Source: Sipunculus nudus (taxonomy: Eukaryota > Annelida > Sipuncula > Golfingiida > Sipunculidae). From it: a stretch of DNA of 64,000 nucleotides. The position numbers and the translations under genes were made by a program. Positions 35,449 through 49,270 of the stretch are shown here, in pieces. The stretch lies in contig CM049306.1 of NCBI GenBank assembly GCA_026874595.1, positions 34,798,019-34,862,018 on the forward strand, in the 5' to 3' direction. The notes below the pieces were generated by a model. It did not search any database. It had not been told where the DNA came from and was given only the letters and a program-made list of their open reading frames with translations. The number at the start of each line of letters is the position of its first letter. Position 1 is the stretch's first letter.

Positions 35449-36599
35449 TTAGAAAACAGCCTATATTTTACAACATTTTAACCCCATTGATCAAAGTCAG
35501 GGTCATTGGAACGCAGGCTATTATTCTTGGAAATGTCCAAATAAAATAACACACAATTTACAGAGTTAATCATAAAGTGTGGAGCATTCATCTTGTGTTC
35601 CAGCCAGTTTGTACCCTCGATTGTTCCTCATCAATACTGTAGATTCACTGTCACCATGCACAATCATATGGCCAACCAAACATTATTCAAGCCGACAGCA
35701 TTCCTACCTCAATAAACGAGCCCATGGTCCAGCAATGGCTCATACAGGAGATCCAATATCACCACTCCCGGCATCAGTAGTGTTGTAATTCGTATCTGAT
35801 GGGTTTAAGCGCCTCCAGGTCGCCCAGTTAGCAGTTACAATTAGCGATTTGTTTCCCGTAAACAACCTGTATAAATGGACATATACTTGTCGCTATGAGT
35901 CTATGTACTGTCAGTGCTACCGTTATATATGCTCACTGACTTAACTTCAAACGTGTATGGATTTTAAAATTGCCATAGGCTTTGCAGTAAATATGAAATA
36001 GGACTATAACTTGTTCATTTTGGACTATAATATGAATAATTAATGAAACTTGTATATTGTGTGAATGTATGTTTAAATCGTTAATTTATATAATATATTT
36101 TCTTTATAATTATGCCTTGTCGATTTAAGTCTTTTATCTGCACGGGCCAAGGATTAATCCAGAAGTCATTGTCTCCAGAGAGCTGGATAGTTTTTTTAGT
36201 TATTGTATTATCGTAATATAACTTTGTCACACTCAGTTTTCTAAGGAGGCGTGCCCATTAAAACCACAGTGAGCGCCAGTTCAACATAATACTTGTTGAT
36301 GTCAGGATGTGTGACGAAGGCATTGGTATATACACTCCGAAAATCTGGGATGAGGACACAGTCTGCCATGTAGACAGTCCAGCCGACTGTCACAGATTGT
36401 CAGAGAATCTATCAACAGTGGCAAGCCAGCGAGTGTTTTGTCAATAGTAACGTTTTCCCAGTGTGTCATAAGTCAAGGGCGCCAGCGAGGCTAACGTCGG
36501 TTTACGTAAGTGGTTAATGTACATAAGCCGGGGTGATACCCGAGAGCAGACCAGTGGACTAAGAACGGACGTTGATATTCTCATAGACTTTCTCTCTCA
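35449..36599. other. Non-coding interval, nothing recognised
   Basis: No long frame or known motif. The stretch 36240-36580 is less AT-rich but holds no gene that I can support. Confidence 0.5.
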
Positions 36600-36945
36600 A
36601 ATTAACCTTTTGTTAAACTTGATATGGTTCTGTGTGTGAGTAAATACAATCCACATATCTGTTTATCATAACAAGGCTACTTGACAAAAGGTCCGACCTT
36701 GCGCGTGCGCGACGACAACCATGAGGAAGAAACGTGAAAGACGACCAGCAAAGAAATTTGCGCGCTATGGTTATGTTTAGCGTGATTATTTGCTTCCGAT
36801 GCAAGTTTATTTAAACTATGGAAAGCTAATGCTTTTAGAACAAAATGTTAGCAGATACCATAATATTATTGGAAGGAGAAAATAATTTACCAAATGTGTA
36901 TTTAACATTCCTGGTATGTGAGTAGGTCCCTTTAACAGAAATTAA
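36600..36945 (+). repeat. Dispersed repeat family D (copy 2)
   Basis: AAGGTCCGACCTTGCGCGTG, ATGAGGAAGAAACG and CCTGGTATGTGAGTAGGTCC correspond to the element near 3.1 kb. Confidence 0.5.
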
Positions 36946-39515
36946 GCGATCCAAAAGTGATTACCATCGGTCGACCAGCATAAGCATTTCGTTCATACTG
37001 TCGACATGACGCTTTTTTCCCAACGACATCCGGTTCTCCAGAATGCTAAGTACGACAATGCAAGTAGTCACAATACTTTGGCTAACTTCCGTTTTTTCTG
37101 TAATGGCAATTATCGAGGTATCTGAGATCATTTTAATGTATATAAGAAATATTTTGTATTGTTTATGTATTAAGCTGGGAACAATATAATGAAAAATCAA
37201 GGGTCAGATTAAAGGAAACTTTCCATTTATGACTTAATATCAATCGAATTAACGGTGAGCCCTTCATCTTTCTGTGGTGCTGACTTGTTCCATCATGAAA
37301 TCCTTCATTTTTAGATTAATGCCAAAATCATCTAGACGAAAACACAGTTAGAAGTATAAAGCTTAAACGAGATAAAGATGAATTTATATTATACATCTAA
37401 GCTCCATGACTACATGAGACAGGTCGAACATCGAATATCGTCTTTACAAAATTCGATTTAATCCTTCTTATGCGTTATGTGGCATTGAGGTAATTCTTTG
37501 AGAAATCTTAGTCATATTATTTAAGAAAAGATTTATTTTTGATAAATAGGCATATTATATGATTCATACAAATCCTAAAGATACTCTTTTTATGCTTTGT
37601 CCACTCGAAGTAGACTTCCATCTTGAAGCCAGATTTTGATGACCTCAAATGTGACCTTAAATCCCGAATTCTATTGTCTCGCACGCGAGAACGAAACTTG
37701 ACATGGTGCATCATGTTTCATGAAAATAGAACCGGTTCCCTTTCTTGCAGAGCACTGCATGGGAACATGAAACATTTTGCCTTAAAATGGCAAGTGTGTG
37801 ATGGTAGCAAAAATGAGAAATAACATGTCTTTTGAACTTAAAATGGTTAATTATGCGTAAATTTAAATCTGAACGTGAACCATACAAATGATGATAGAAA
37901 ATATGTGTTAAATTGATATTTAAACTTCCATTCCCAGAGCCAGTTAAGCATTTTTATTAAACTTGGAAAATCAATACAATAAAGGGTAGGATCTATTACT
38001 CATCATATTTAACACAAATTTATAATGAGAACTGAAATGACTTATATATTCTTATCAAATCAACTAAAATTTCAACACAGTAATAAATAATTTGAATATC
38101 GATGCGACGTAAAAGATTACAGGGCGTGGTGGTTTATAAATTATTTAACGTATAAAAAGATCCTGTCTAAGTCCAGTGAGCAGTTTCAATAAACCCTCAC
38201 TGCGCATGTCACGTTTATCACTGGCGGGCTACAAGCTGACGTGCAATCGATGGCGAGGTGTCCAGGTCGCGGAGCCTTTGTATTATAAATATAGGAAGCA
38301 ACTGTTTACGGTCTCCGGTGATTGTCTGGTGAAAAAGACACCCCTTAAGGAGACAAGCTGATCTCCAGGAAAGACGGAGTCTTATATCATAATGCTAGAG
38401 GCAAAAGGTATATACATCTTTTTGAAAGGGTGTGACATATGACGGACGAGTCTTTGGTGACATAGTTGTGATCCCCCGCTCGGAAAGGCGTTAAACCGGG
38501 GAAGTTCACGGCCCTTCTTGCAACCACAACTGTAATACAATATGAGCCCTTAACCAGCCAATAAAAACCGCAAATTTATTTTAAATTAACATTGCACAGC
38601 TAAGTGTTTCACCAAGACCCAGAAGACAAACACATCACAAAGGTACATTTTCTTGATGACATCTCCCCCCCCCCCCCCCCATTGAGAAAAAGAATTAATG
38701 ATATGCACAGGTGGTAAAGGTAACGGGTAGTGTCAGGTGTACATATCTATGGCTGAATTGCAATATAGGCCGATCGTCCTAATGTAATTTTAGGATTTGG
38801 ACGTGGCCAGAAAAAGCATTATTGCGCTTTAAACGTTGTCGAAACACGTCCCTTTTTTTTCCCACGAATCTCTCTCCGCAGATAGGTTCCCGCCTGGACG
38901 TTACCCCGGATCACTTGCGTGTCGCATTCCCTCGCTCCTATCGTAAACTTATCTGTCCCAGGTTCTCGAAACAGCTCGTGGGTGCAGCCGTTGTGTGTGC
39001 ACACTAAAACCCGGACATCGCAAATCACATATCAAAATAATGGGTATACCGCCATTGACCGTAATGTGACATGGTGTCTGAACATTTTGATCATAGATGA
39101 AGCAAGATATCATTTGGCTACCCCGATGTTAGATGGCTTTCCATTGTGGGGACGTGGCACATTAAAGTGCCTCCCGCTGCATTTTTGAGGCTATTCATAA
39201 ATCCCTTTCAATTCCCCTTTTGTACTCGTCATTCTTATTATTTGCTTTTGTATTGTGTCTTTTGGTCGACGATTTAATTACATGTATTGACTTTGTCATG
39301 GCTGCTTTTTGATAGCCTTCTCCTCTTGTTCGCCCTTTTCTCATTTTTGATTACATGCAAGTCAGTGTGTCTTTAGCTTATTCTTGTTATTGTTTATAAT
39401 ATCATTTATTACCACACATATACCACGGCTGGGTTTTTCCTTGGTTTTCATGACTTCAACTGGTAGAATTAATTCATGACTGACTATAACTTGATTATCT
39501 TTGAGAATTAAAAAA

Positions 39516-39575
<60 letters not shown>

Positions 39576-40991
39576 CGGATTAATTCTTCAGCTGGATAAA
39601 ACCCATGGATATTTATTGGACAAAACATCAGAGTTAATAAACTGAATGCGGGTATCAATATCTGACGAAAAATACAAGGTCATAAATGTTAATTATATTA
39701 AAACCACCCTTACATCACGTAAAAGGCATACTGCATAAAAAAAACAAATAATACAAATATACTGTACCTAATTATTTGTTGTTTTGCTAGTCCACTTGTT
39801 TGTGCATATACATAGTTCAGCCAAAACACAAAGGGAACGCATATTTTCTCACAATAAATATGGGTTTAGCGCCTTTTATATAGACGTCTACTATGTAATG
39901 ATATAAACTATATATAATAGTATTTTATCATTCAGAAATATGCAGTAAAAAATAAGCGCCACTTCTTCACTTATTTTTTCCGGATGTACAACTCGACGTC
40001 ATCGATAAAATACCGTTAGTGGCTTAATTTTCACAGAATAAATGTTGGCTCACAGACCGAATTATCGAAATCCGTAAAAATAAAAATGTTGGTTTACCAG
40101 TGAGGTGTCTATTAGACAGTGTTGTTGTTTTATTTAAAAAATGTAGCCCCCTCATAATGTACATTTTGCGAAAAACATTTCTTAACAAACATAAAATTTT
40201 ATGAAGGGATTATCTGAAATCGGTGGGAATGAGATGAAATCAATTTCATGTTACCCTCAGGGATAGTAAAAATTTGACATTACCCCATCTTCAACTCGAA
40301 GTTCACCTTTGGGGGGGGGGGTGAAACGGGGGTAATGTAAAATTGCTTCTGTCAGCTGTTTACCCGAATAACATTGAGCGTCACTTCATGCATTGTCTGT
40401 ATCGGCGGCGTCACAGGAGGGGACGGTAATTGTTTTCTGTGAGACTGGACGTCTGAGAAATGGTTCATATAGTTAATAGACCATCTTGGAGAAGGGCTGC
40501 GTTAAAGGCCGGTAACTGTCACACCAGCGACGAGTCCATCTTAGCTGTCATAAACCGGGCTCGCTGTATTCTCATCCGGTATTAAACTGATGACAGCTTT
40601 CCTGCGATTTCAGGCCTATGGGGGAATTAACAATTATCATCACAGCAGTAAATTACGAGAAATCTTTGAAAGTGAATTATAAGTTTATGCGAGCGAAATG
40701 GCCAACGACTGAAATTGACTTGCCCACCTCATGCTGCGGTTATACAAACCATTCTGAGGATTTTAATTTTATGTTGAATGTTTATTGGGATTTGTTTTGA
40801 TTTGTGGTAGAAACACTAAATCCTTACCCGAGTAAATAAAATGGCTGAATGCTGACAATACAGTGTCTGATCCACACTATATTAATTGACCAACAGTCAA
40901 ACGATAAGACGGTCATTATTGGCTGTTATATGCTCATATATAAACAACATCTTAGACCAAAATTAGTTAATTCACTTTTAAAGATTCGCTC
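36946..40991. other. Non-coding interval with low-complexity tracts
   Basis: Holds C16 at 38665-38680, the (TA)n tract at 39521 and a G10 run near 40312. Frames are all below 100 codons and unrecognised. Confidence 0.5.
39521..39573. repeat. (TA)n microsatellite
   Basis: About 26 TA units; the isoleucine-tyrosine frame read through it is an artefact. Confidence 0.97.
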
Positions 40992-41284
40992 CACAGTTGT
41001 AACGTGCAGTCGTCCTAAATCTCGTTTTAACCACTGCTTTGAATTGCAATGATCTCAGGGATACACCACCATGGTGGGCAGAGACTAAAGAGTTATAATC
41101 AGACCAATAAGAACGTGATATCGCATTGTGCATCCAGCTCCAAATTTTAAACATTTTACATCCGCAATCATTGGTCTTATTCTTGGCTCTGTGCCCCGGT
41201 GGTGTAACCCAGTGAACCTTGATGCACAAAGCAAAGGTAAAAACAAAAGGTGTCTTAGACGACTGTAGAGTATTATCGCTGCGT
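40992..41284. mobile_element. Foldback MITE family E (copy 3)
   Basis: Left arm: GTGCAGTCGTCCTAAATCTC, GGGATACACCACCATGG, AATCAGACCAATAAG. Reverse strand of the right arm: CTACAGTCGTCTAAGACACC, GGGTTACACCACCGGGG, AATAAGACCAATGATTG. The long inverted arms leave a short spacer around 41140-41160. Confidence 0.72.
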
Positions 41285-44015
41285 ACATTTGGTCATATTA
41301 CCAACAATGGAATTTATTTCTACGAGGGTATATTTGCACATACCACATCCTATAAGATTTGCATGTGAGGTTCATGAATGAAAGGTGACTTATGTTAGTA
41401 TATATACACTATAGCCGAAATTCTTCTTTCGGCAATTTAATTATATTAGCTAATAGCGTAAAGTTTGGTGTCAAGATAAAAAAGGTTTGCACTGAATTTA
41501 TTATAATTTTTTAATAAATGTTAATTTGTCCTGAATTCTTTGGCTCATATAGAAGAATGAAGGGGATTTATTATAAGGAATTCCTAAGTAACGACCCTTA
41601 GCAATACCCACCATTAAATGTTATATGTGCTTGATACAGCACCCAGGTTCCACTATTCTTACGATCCATATTTAGCTTAAAATCACTGGCGCTAAAAGGG
41701 GGATAACCGCCTTACAAGGCCAGTTTGTTAATGAGTATGCGAACCGCTTATCACTAAAGCCTTTCTTAGCGGATACAAGGTTTAAGAATAACAGTTTCCA
41801 TGAGATGTGGGTTTATTCCGATATATAATAGCGGTTCATTGTGGTCATTAGTCGGTGAAGCTCCACGCGTGGCGCCGACAATTACCCCGACATTGTTTTG
41901 CTAATTACTACCATCGGAGCCAGCGCTACACAGGCCATCCATCTGTCACCTCCTAAATACCTTGAAAGCTTTGTCACTTAATCATGTGCACTGTGTCTTA
42001 ATAGACCAATCTTCCTAGTTCGTCATTACGTTGCTGTTGAGTACCTGCCGTGACCATACAATGTCTCAGGCTTAACCAGATTTGTCGCTGCTGTCCGTAT
42101 TTTCTTAATAAACCAGACCAGATGACGACAGTTTAAAAATAATTATAGACTGATACGTGCTGATTCCCTATGTAAATTTAAAAATTTACGCTATGTTTAT
42201 CTAGGGTACAACACAAAACAAAAAGGGACATCAGAGACTGCATACCTCCGCCCGCGCAGGATAATTTTACTGACAGTGCCATTTGATTAGACCTGACGGA
42301 GGTAATGGTTTCTTGAAACTTTCTTATAGATTGTTATATGCATATTCAAATTAAATCCGGGTTTACTTTAAAATTTAACACTTATCTTACCTATTTTCTC
42401 ATAAATTCATATTTTATTATAAAGATTACATTGAAAACATACATACTATCAGAAAACAAAATACAGTTATGTTATTCATACAGGGTTTGCATTGAAAAAA
42501 AAGTTCGATTTCATACAACCGTAGTCAATAATATTAGAATGGTGCACGGTAGAGCGCAAACCTCCACCAAGACAAAAGTTCCGTAGTTAAGTTGAACAAA
42601 CAGATAGGGGGAAGAAATATAACTTCTCTAGGGCTGAGCGATATTATACATTACAGTTGTTAAATATCGATATTTTACGATATTTTGTTAACATGACTTT
42701 AACTGATTTCTTAAGGGGGAAAAATAATGTTTCAAAGTTAGACATCTAAATGGGTTGGGATTAATGACAGGCTTAAAGTGAAAGCCGATACCATGTTCTT
42801 AGACGTCTAGTTGGAAATTTTCAGTAAGCCAGATATACCAAAGATCAAAGGTCCGTCCCAGGAAACTTGCATTTCTGCTTGATGACTTATTGGTATACCA
42901 TATTTTTTTGTCCTTTGACCACTTTCTTTAATTTATTATGATAATTCCTTGTCCAATAAGCATAAGAAAATACTTATAAACAAGAGTGTATAATTTAAGT
43001 AATTTAAACATTTACGTAATCGGAAATGTTCACAGAAAAATAAACAAGCGTGTCATTGGATTCCTTCGGATGCCTGGTTGTCGTTGCCCAGCGTGACTGC
43101 GTGGACGGAATTCCTTGGCTGGAACCTGAGCAGCAGTGCAGCAAGGTTGCCATGGTTTATGTAATTTGTCCAATAGCCCACCCTCTCGGCAATTTATCCT
43201 GCGGATAGCATCTGTGCCCTGAGCCCTTTAGCAGGCTCCTGTTGTTTTTGTCAACCTATTATGGCAATTCTCGTTCTTGTAATAACGCTGGACTTTCCTT
43301 CCATTTGTTTAGACGGGGTAATAAGTGTTATCTGTTGAAGTGATTATTGGTTTATCGTGACCCCTGCACATCTATATATCATGCTTATTTTTGTGTGATG
43401 TTTGTTTTATGGATTTGTGTTTGTGAATTTGTTATTTATCAGATCAAAACCTCTTAACGCGGAAAAGTAATGATTTTTCCCAACAGGTGGCATTTTTATC
43501 ACATGCGTCAAGCTCTACCAAGACATGTACAAATTCTGTCTGTTGAATACAAAGTTTCAGCGAAACTGGTCGATCGTTTCATTTCGTTATTAGTTTTATT
43601 TTTCTGAAAATCATAATCTCAGAATGTTCTTACGTAGATAGCATCACGCAGATACATTCGTTTCCACAAAATTATCAAAAGTACAGTTTTAATATTTTCA
43701 AACAAAATTATGTGCATTCATTATTATGCATCTTATGGAATGTTCATATCAGTGATTTGAACTAAAAGCTCTGTTTTTGTGCCACCTATATGCAGTATTA
43801 GTTAATAAGATGATCTATCGTATGGTGCAGTTTTAATCCCATCTAAAAAGATTTTAGTCATCCTTTGTTAATGTGTTAGCTAAGTAAAGGTATATAATTT
43901 TAGTTTTTTTGCGTAACCGTCCTGAAAGCTTAATTCTTGTCTTTAACTCCTAATCCAGTATAGTACTTCCTTTATGTTTATTTTAGATATACTGATTTAT
44001 TACTTATATTACTTA
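41285..44015. other. Non-coding interval, nothing certain
   Basis: Around 42255-42300, CATACCTCCGCC and GACGGAGGTAATGG form an inverted pair like the ends of repeat family C. The stretch 43040-43290 is less AT-rich and contains GGTTGCCATGG, a partial RFX-type half site. No gene recognised. Confidence 0.5.
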
Positions 44016-44195
44016 TACTGCAAAACCTCGCCTAACCACAACCTCGGTTTAACGACTACCTCAAAATAACGACCACTTGTTCAAGGTCTCGATTCTTTTT
44101 TTTTTTTTTTTTTTGCTGTTTATTTAACACCTCACTCAGACGACTACCTCGATAATGCGACCACTTGGTCGAGATTCCTTAGGGTGTTGTAAGTT
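44016..44195 (+). mobile_element. pogo/Tigger-like non-autonomous fragment
   Basis: TACTGCAAAACCTCGCCTAA, followed by repeated ACGACTACCTC and GCGACCACTTGGTCGAG phrases, resembles the ends of pogo-type elements ('CAGTAAAACCTC...CGACCAC') common in invertebrates. The right terminus is decayed. Recognised from family knowledge. Confidence 0.45.
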
Positions 44196-44205
44196 TGTCA
44201 GTTTT

Positions 44206-44209
<4 letters not shown>

Positions 44210-44248
<39 letters not shown>
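44210..44248. repeat. (TA)n microsatellite
   Basis: About 19 TA units directly right of the pogo-like fragment. Confidence 0.97.
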
Positions 44249-44251
<3 letters not shown>

Positions 44252-45654
44252 CATTAGTGGAGTGCTAATGATCGATGATCGTTTTCTTACAAAACACATT
44301 GAATCGATTGCATTTTTTGCATAATTAATTAACAAAGATTAGGTTTGCACGTGCAAAGAATGTACGTAATTCTTTCAGAGATATACGAACACAATAGCAT
44401 CAAAACGGAACCTTGAGCGGCCAACTATCGTCCGACGGCAAGTTGAACTTAGATGCGGATGATAATGAATACCGATGAACATGGTAGACCATTTACTGGG
44501 GTTAATGTTTTAGGTTGAAGGATACAGCAGATTTTTAGGTAATATAAAAAATACATGAAATAATCAATGAATAATCGGTCGGGGTTTTTTTTATTTTTCA
44601 ATCAACGATTATGATTTTAAAATCAACTCCTACCACTAATATAAATAGAATCGCTTTATTCCTTAATGCATTTCCAAATCGACATAACATGCATGCATGA
44701 AAGCCAAGCTCCTAACAATGTGTACAGGTGTTTGATTGGTGTACATGAACTTACTGTTTGCTATGAGATTGCCGATTGTATGTAACTTTTTTGTTAAATC
44801 GAGCTAATCACCTAAAATTTTTGTTATATTATCTTATGTTTTCCTGGCATTAATTTTATTTTTATTATTTTTATCCTTTTTGATAAAGAGCTCAGACATT
44901 TTTTATATTTATTTATGGTCATATCGCTTCACAAGAATTTTCTCATGCAAATAAACATATGATTCCAATTGCAAACGACTTATCAGCATACAGATACATA
45001 GAGACCAAAGTTAATTAAATTTGCTTCGCAAGTTAAAGTCCGAACAAGAAATGAAATTGATTATAGCGAGACTTTCGTATATTTCTTCATGCCATTTCAA
45101 TGGAAAGTGCTTAATATCTATTATACATTTTTCCTCCTTTTATCCCTTTCCCCTTTATATCTTTTTTACTTGCGACGTATTGTCAGTTTTATGGTTTTCC
45201 TACCTCCCTTTACGCGAAATCTGTTGTTTTGTTTCGATAAACTTTCGGGAAAAAAGTTTGAGTGTTTTACATTCAGTTTAATTAAAGTCTCTATTCAGAA
45301 CACAACAAAGCCTCGAGTGCCGATGACCTACGACTTCAGAGAGTGTTTGAAAAAGATAATTATTCTCAGGCAACGTTATTCATGTATGTCAAGCTTCAAT
45401 TATGAATGGTCTCGATATTGTATATTTTTTGTTATTAAATATTCTTTTTTTCTTTTTAAATAGGCGATCAAGTAAGCAATTTTTATCCATCTTGGTCCAT
45501 CAACTTGTCCTTGACATATACTGGTCATTATTGGAAAAGCATAGCATTTTAATTGGTTTGTCAACCCAACGTGGGATGCATGAAGACAGAAGTCGAGAGG
45601 ACCACAAAATACTGACATGTGTCCTATTTTAGTAAGATGTTTTAGGAGATGATT
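44249..45654. other. Non-coding interval, nothing recognised
   Basis: The 124-codon frame at 45089-45463 is Phe-, Leu- and Tyr-rich from AT-rich DNA and shows no domain. Confidence 0.5.
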
Positions 45655-46060
45655 GACAGTGACGGAGACTGGAGTCCGGACTTGCAGTCGAGCGTCCTGG
45701 ACTTGGAGTTGTACTCGGACTCGAAAGTTAGGATTCGAAAATCAGGCAAAGTCATTCTCGAGTCAAGCAGAAGGAAAGCTTTATCACAATCATAAAAACA
45801 TTTATATACATGAGCGTACTAAAAAGGGAATATTGCCAAAAGAGTGTATATACGAAGTTTTAGGTCTTCATCGGGGGATAAATGTATAATAATAATAATA
45901 ATCCTTCTAGTCAAAAGCCTGTGTATACTAATTTGAAAATACTTCTGGGTAATTGCAAAATTTCTTTTAATAAAGAGATTTTATTTTACTCGAACTCTAA
46001 GCAAGAGGACTTGGACTCGGGTGGTGTGAACTCCACTAAAGCACTGATGATTAACAGACA
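45655..46060 (-). repeat. GAGTCC-hexamer repeat (copy 1)
   Basis: GGACTTGCAGTCGAGCG, GGACTTGGAGTTG, ACTCGGACTCG and, at about 46007, GGACTTGGACTCGG form hexamer-spaced runs that read GAGTCCAAGTCC on the minus strand. Related runs are at 50520-50680 and 59425-59575. Confidence 0.5.
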
Positions 46061-46344
46061 TCATGGAAAATTAACCGAGTCTTTGAACTGAGGCGACGCT
46101 TATCTCAGTATCTCAGTCTTATCTCATCTTTATAAAATTGTAATTCTACGCAAAGGAGACCTGCGGACCCATGAATAATAATACTGTGAGCACACGTCTC
46201 ATTAGGCTGACAAAAGTCATACGGAGGAACACACTGCATGAGCCATCCATTGGTAACCAGCCTTGAAACACCAGACTAAGAGTTATGAATAAACACAAAA
46301 GAATCCATATGAGCGCAATTACAAAAGTGTAAATACTGTTACGA

Positions 46345-46450
46345 AGACAATTTGGAAAGGGGAAAATACTGGGTCGATCCGGGGTTCGAACCCGCCGCAC
46401 AAGTCCGGCGTACCAACCGCTTCGCTAGAAAAGCAAGCTTCACTAGCGAT
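46345..46450 (-). mobile_element. tRNA-derived repeat, family H (copy 1)
   Basis: The minus strand has GCTTGCTTTTCTAGCGAAGC followed by a tRNA-like head with B box GGGTTCGAACCCC. The same arrangement occurs at 62878-62955. It looks like a SINE head, not a tRNA gene, because the flanks do not form an acceptor stem. Confidence 0.55.
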
Positions 46451-46964
46451 ACAGTTGGATACGCTTTTATGTCACTTCGTAACAATGCATGTCAACGGTA
46501 ACAGGTCAACTGCTATGTAACCTACAAGTCGGTTAAATTCAATTACCAGTGCGAGACATGGTTGTGTTCATGAGGTTAGACATTTAACAAACATGCAAGA
46601 GGATTTACCTATATGCTGAGAAAAAAATGGATATTGCTTGTGCACTGAAGGTGTTGTTAGACAGTACACAAGCATATATAACGATCGATCAGGTTTATGT
46701 TTAGCGACAGCGTGCCTTTGGTCATAAGGGTGTAGTAAAAAATTACGAAAGTATTTTTATCCTCATCGAGCCTTATATTGCGGCCCTCCATATATGATGT
46801 AAAGGTACTCAGACGCTGGTCAGGTACAGTCTATTGTCAGACGGCCGAAATGGCGCTAACCTAAGAGCTACGCTAAAGTTAAATAAACGACAATTGGAAA
46901 CCTGAGGATTTATGCTAGCTCCATCTAGTAAGTCAGTTCAAGAGGCCCATGTGAATCGGATTTA

Positions 46965-47195
46965 AAATTTGTGGTCTAGAGGTATTTGGCACAATGCTCA
47001 AAGCCGGGGGGTGGTGAGTTCAAACCTCAGCAGAGGGGGATAAGATGTTTCACAGTCGTGAAACAGTCATCCAGAGGGTGCACTGCAGGCTTAATGAGAA
47101 GACTGTGCCCCGCGGTCATGTTTCACTCACAAACGAGTGGCCTTTCCGGGGTTATGACCCATAATAAATGGGATGAAAACACACTCAGGGGCGTT
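46965..47195 (+). mobile_element. tRNA-derived SINE, family B (copy 3)
   Basis: GTGGTCTAGAGGTATTTGG and GTGAGTTCAAACCTCAGC are diverged A- and B-box regions. The body is closely similar to copy 1: GCACTGCAGGCTTAATGAG, CACTCACAAACGAGTGGCC, TTCCGGGGTTATGACC and GATGAAAACACACTCAGG. Confidence 0.75.
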
Positions 47196-47331
47196 ACACC
47201 TTGCTAGGATGGCGCCGAGACAATCCCCTGCCAGCGTCCTGCCACGCAGTCCGAGACCGAAATGGAACTCTGGAGGTGTAAAATGTACTTGTAAAGGTCG
47301 ACAGTTACCTATACCAAAAATATAAAAAAAT

Positions 47332-47615
47332 ATAAATCTGCATTCTAAGTAATGCAAGCCTCCGCCATGTAGGCCTTCACTTATTCAGTCCAAATTCCAA
47401 GGTTCGTTCGTGCATAAATTACTTTACGTTTGTGAGTATAATTGATGCCGGTTCCACAGCAAAATCTAATCTATTCTCTATTTGCCCATTCCCGAAATTC
47501 CCTCGAAATTGTATGAGGCTCCGTGTATGAATGCGTGAGTAATGTTGTAAACAAACACACACACACACACACACACAAACGAACAGCGATGAACGCAAAG
47601 CCTCCTATCGGAGGA
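47332..47615 (+). repeat. Dispersed repeat family C (copy 2)
   Basis: It contains TCTGCATTCTAAGTAATGC, AAGCCTCCGCCATG, GGTTCGTTCGTGCATAA, AAAATCTAATCTATTC, TGCCCATTCCCGAAATTC, a (CA)n tract (47554-47577) and the palindromic end CCTCCTATCGGAGG. Confidence 0.72.
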
Positions 47616-49159
47616 AACTTTGGGGCAATACGCGACAATGAAAAATGGGAATCTAAGCAAACTAGAAAAGCGCAAAGTTTCAAACCATTAACGGCAAACT
47701 ATGTATATTACGGGGACTATGCTAACTATAAGCCTTCAACAACTGTATCGGAATTAACCTTCTCCGAGGACCATCAAGCATTAGTTGCTGATTGTACATT
47801 GGCCAGGGTTGGTTTCCTATTCAGAATGTAAGATCCAAAAAGCCTCCTCAGTGCAGGACGAGCAATGCTTTTCGTCTATAACAGATCTGCCACAGTCCGG
47901 TGGAGTGTTGTTATTTCCACCTCGATGGATGTCCTCAAGGCATCTAGTGTCCAGCTTCAGCAGCCGGTGACCCCTGACAACCGTGCTACTTAAGGCACCC
48001 GCCGTCCTGGTAAACCTATTGATTGTGAAAACATTTCCCACGATGAAGTTCTGGCATGCTAAGGATTATGGAAGTATTACTGTATATAACCACTGTTGAA
48101 TAACTCTTCTTGTCATTATGTAATCCTATATTATATTATATATATATATATACACATAAATATATAATCGATCGTGCCATGCTATAATCGATCACAGTAG
48201 TTTTACACATTGCTTAGGCTCTTTAATAAAAAATATAAATGTTTCCATATTAGTAATGTCAACAAAAATTTGCATAATTGATGAAATGTCTATTCAAGTT
48301 TCCATTCAATCAGAACAAAGTCTTCATGTTAAATCAAATAACACAATCCCGAGGGTTAAAAGTTTGTTCTTCTACATGACTTGGTCTTGTGTAAGTTTCA
48401 AACAACATTTTCACAATTTCAAATATGAAACAAGCTTGGTAGATAAGCAAAGATATATTGTCGCATTCATTTATGGAAATTTACTTCTTCTTATCATTAG
48501 ATAAAGCATTGTGCCAGATTCACGATAATTTATACACCATGAGATGAAACATTAAGACAAAATTACTTTTTGATGAGTTTTTAGTTCAGGAGTTTTAGGC
48601 AGGTAACTTTATTTGATATCATATTTAACACCTGTATTTATATTGCTCAAATCAGTTTCATGTGGTAGAAACATACAGAAATACTTTATCAAATGCCTAT
48701 GCTGGACGCAAAAACATATGTGAAAATCTCATTTGTTAATGCAGCCGCAGTCACATTCAAAATAAATTAAATTTACCATGAAATATCCCAAGCGCATATT
48801 TGTACAGATTTTCCAAATATGGAAAAAATTCCATATTGTTCCTATGGAGTGAACGTTCTCTAGACCCAAAGGGATTTATGCTGTATTCGCTGGGATTTAT
48901 ACTGATCACCAGATGCCAAGTGGAGCAAACGAGTGGCGACCTGTTGGTATCCAATTAACGGAATAAAAGGCAAAGTGAGGTGTAGGTTTTCAAAGTAACC
49001 AAACAGGAACTGATTTACCTCATGGCTCCTTTGTTTAATCTCATTTGACATTAAAAACTATTATTTTTACTAGTAAAATCTTAGTTTTATTATTTGCTCC
49101 CTGGATGCCGTCATTGCCGCAAGTAAAGGTGATGGTCGCCAGATATATAGAAATTCTAA
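47616..49159. other. Non-coding interval, nothing recognised
   Basis: The 102-codon frame at 47523-47831 begins inside repeat C and has no domain. A short TA tract lies near 48138. Confidence 0.5.
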
Positions 49160-49270
49160 AATGTATTATATTTTTTTATTGTTAAGCGCCCTAGAGCAAT
49201 ATTACAGTGTTGAATATGGCGCTATCTAAATGCAGAATAATAATAATAATAATCATAATAATAATAAATA
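49160..49270 (+). repeat. SINE-type 3' module ending in (TAA)n
   Basis: GTTAAGCGCCCTAGAGCA followed by AATATGGCGCTATCTAAATG and a (TAA)n tail (49236-49269) resembles the widespread 'GCGCTATATAAAT plus (TTA)n' end of invertebrate and fish SINEs. Recognised from memory of the motif. Confidence 0.5.

Noticed and set aside
46345-46450. Functional tRNA gene on the minus strand
   Set aside because: Good B box but no closing acceptor stem, and a second copy with the same flank at 62.9 kb shows a dispersed repeat.
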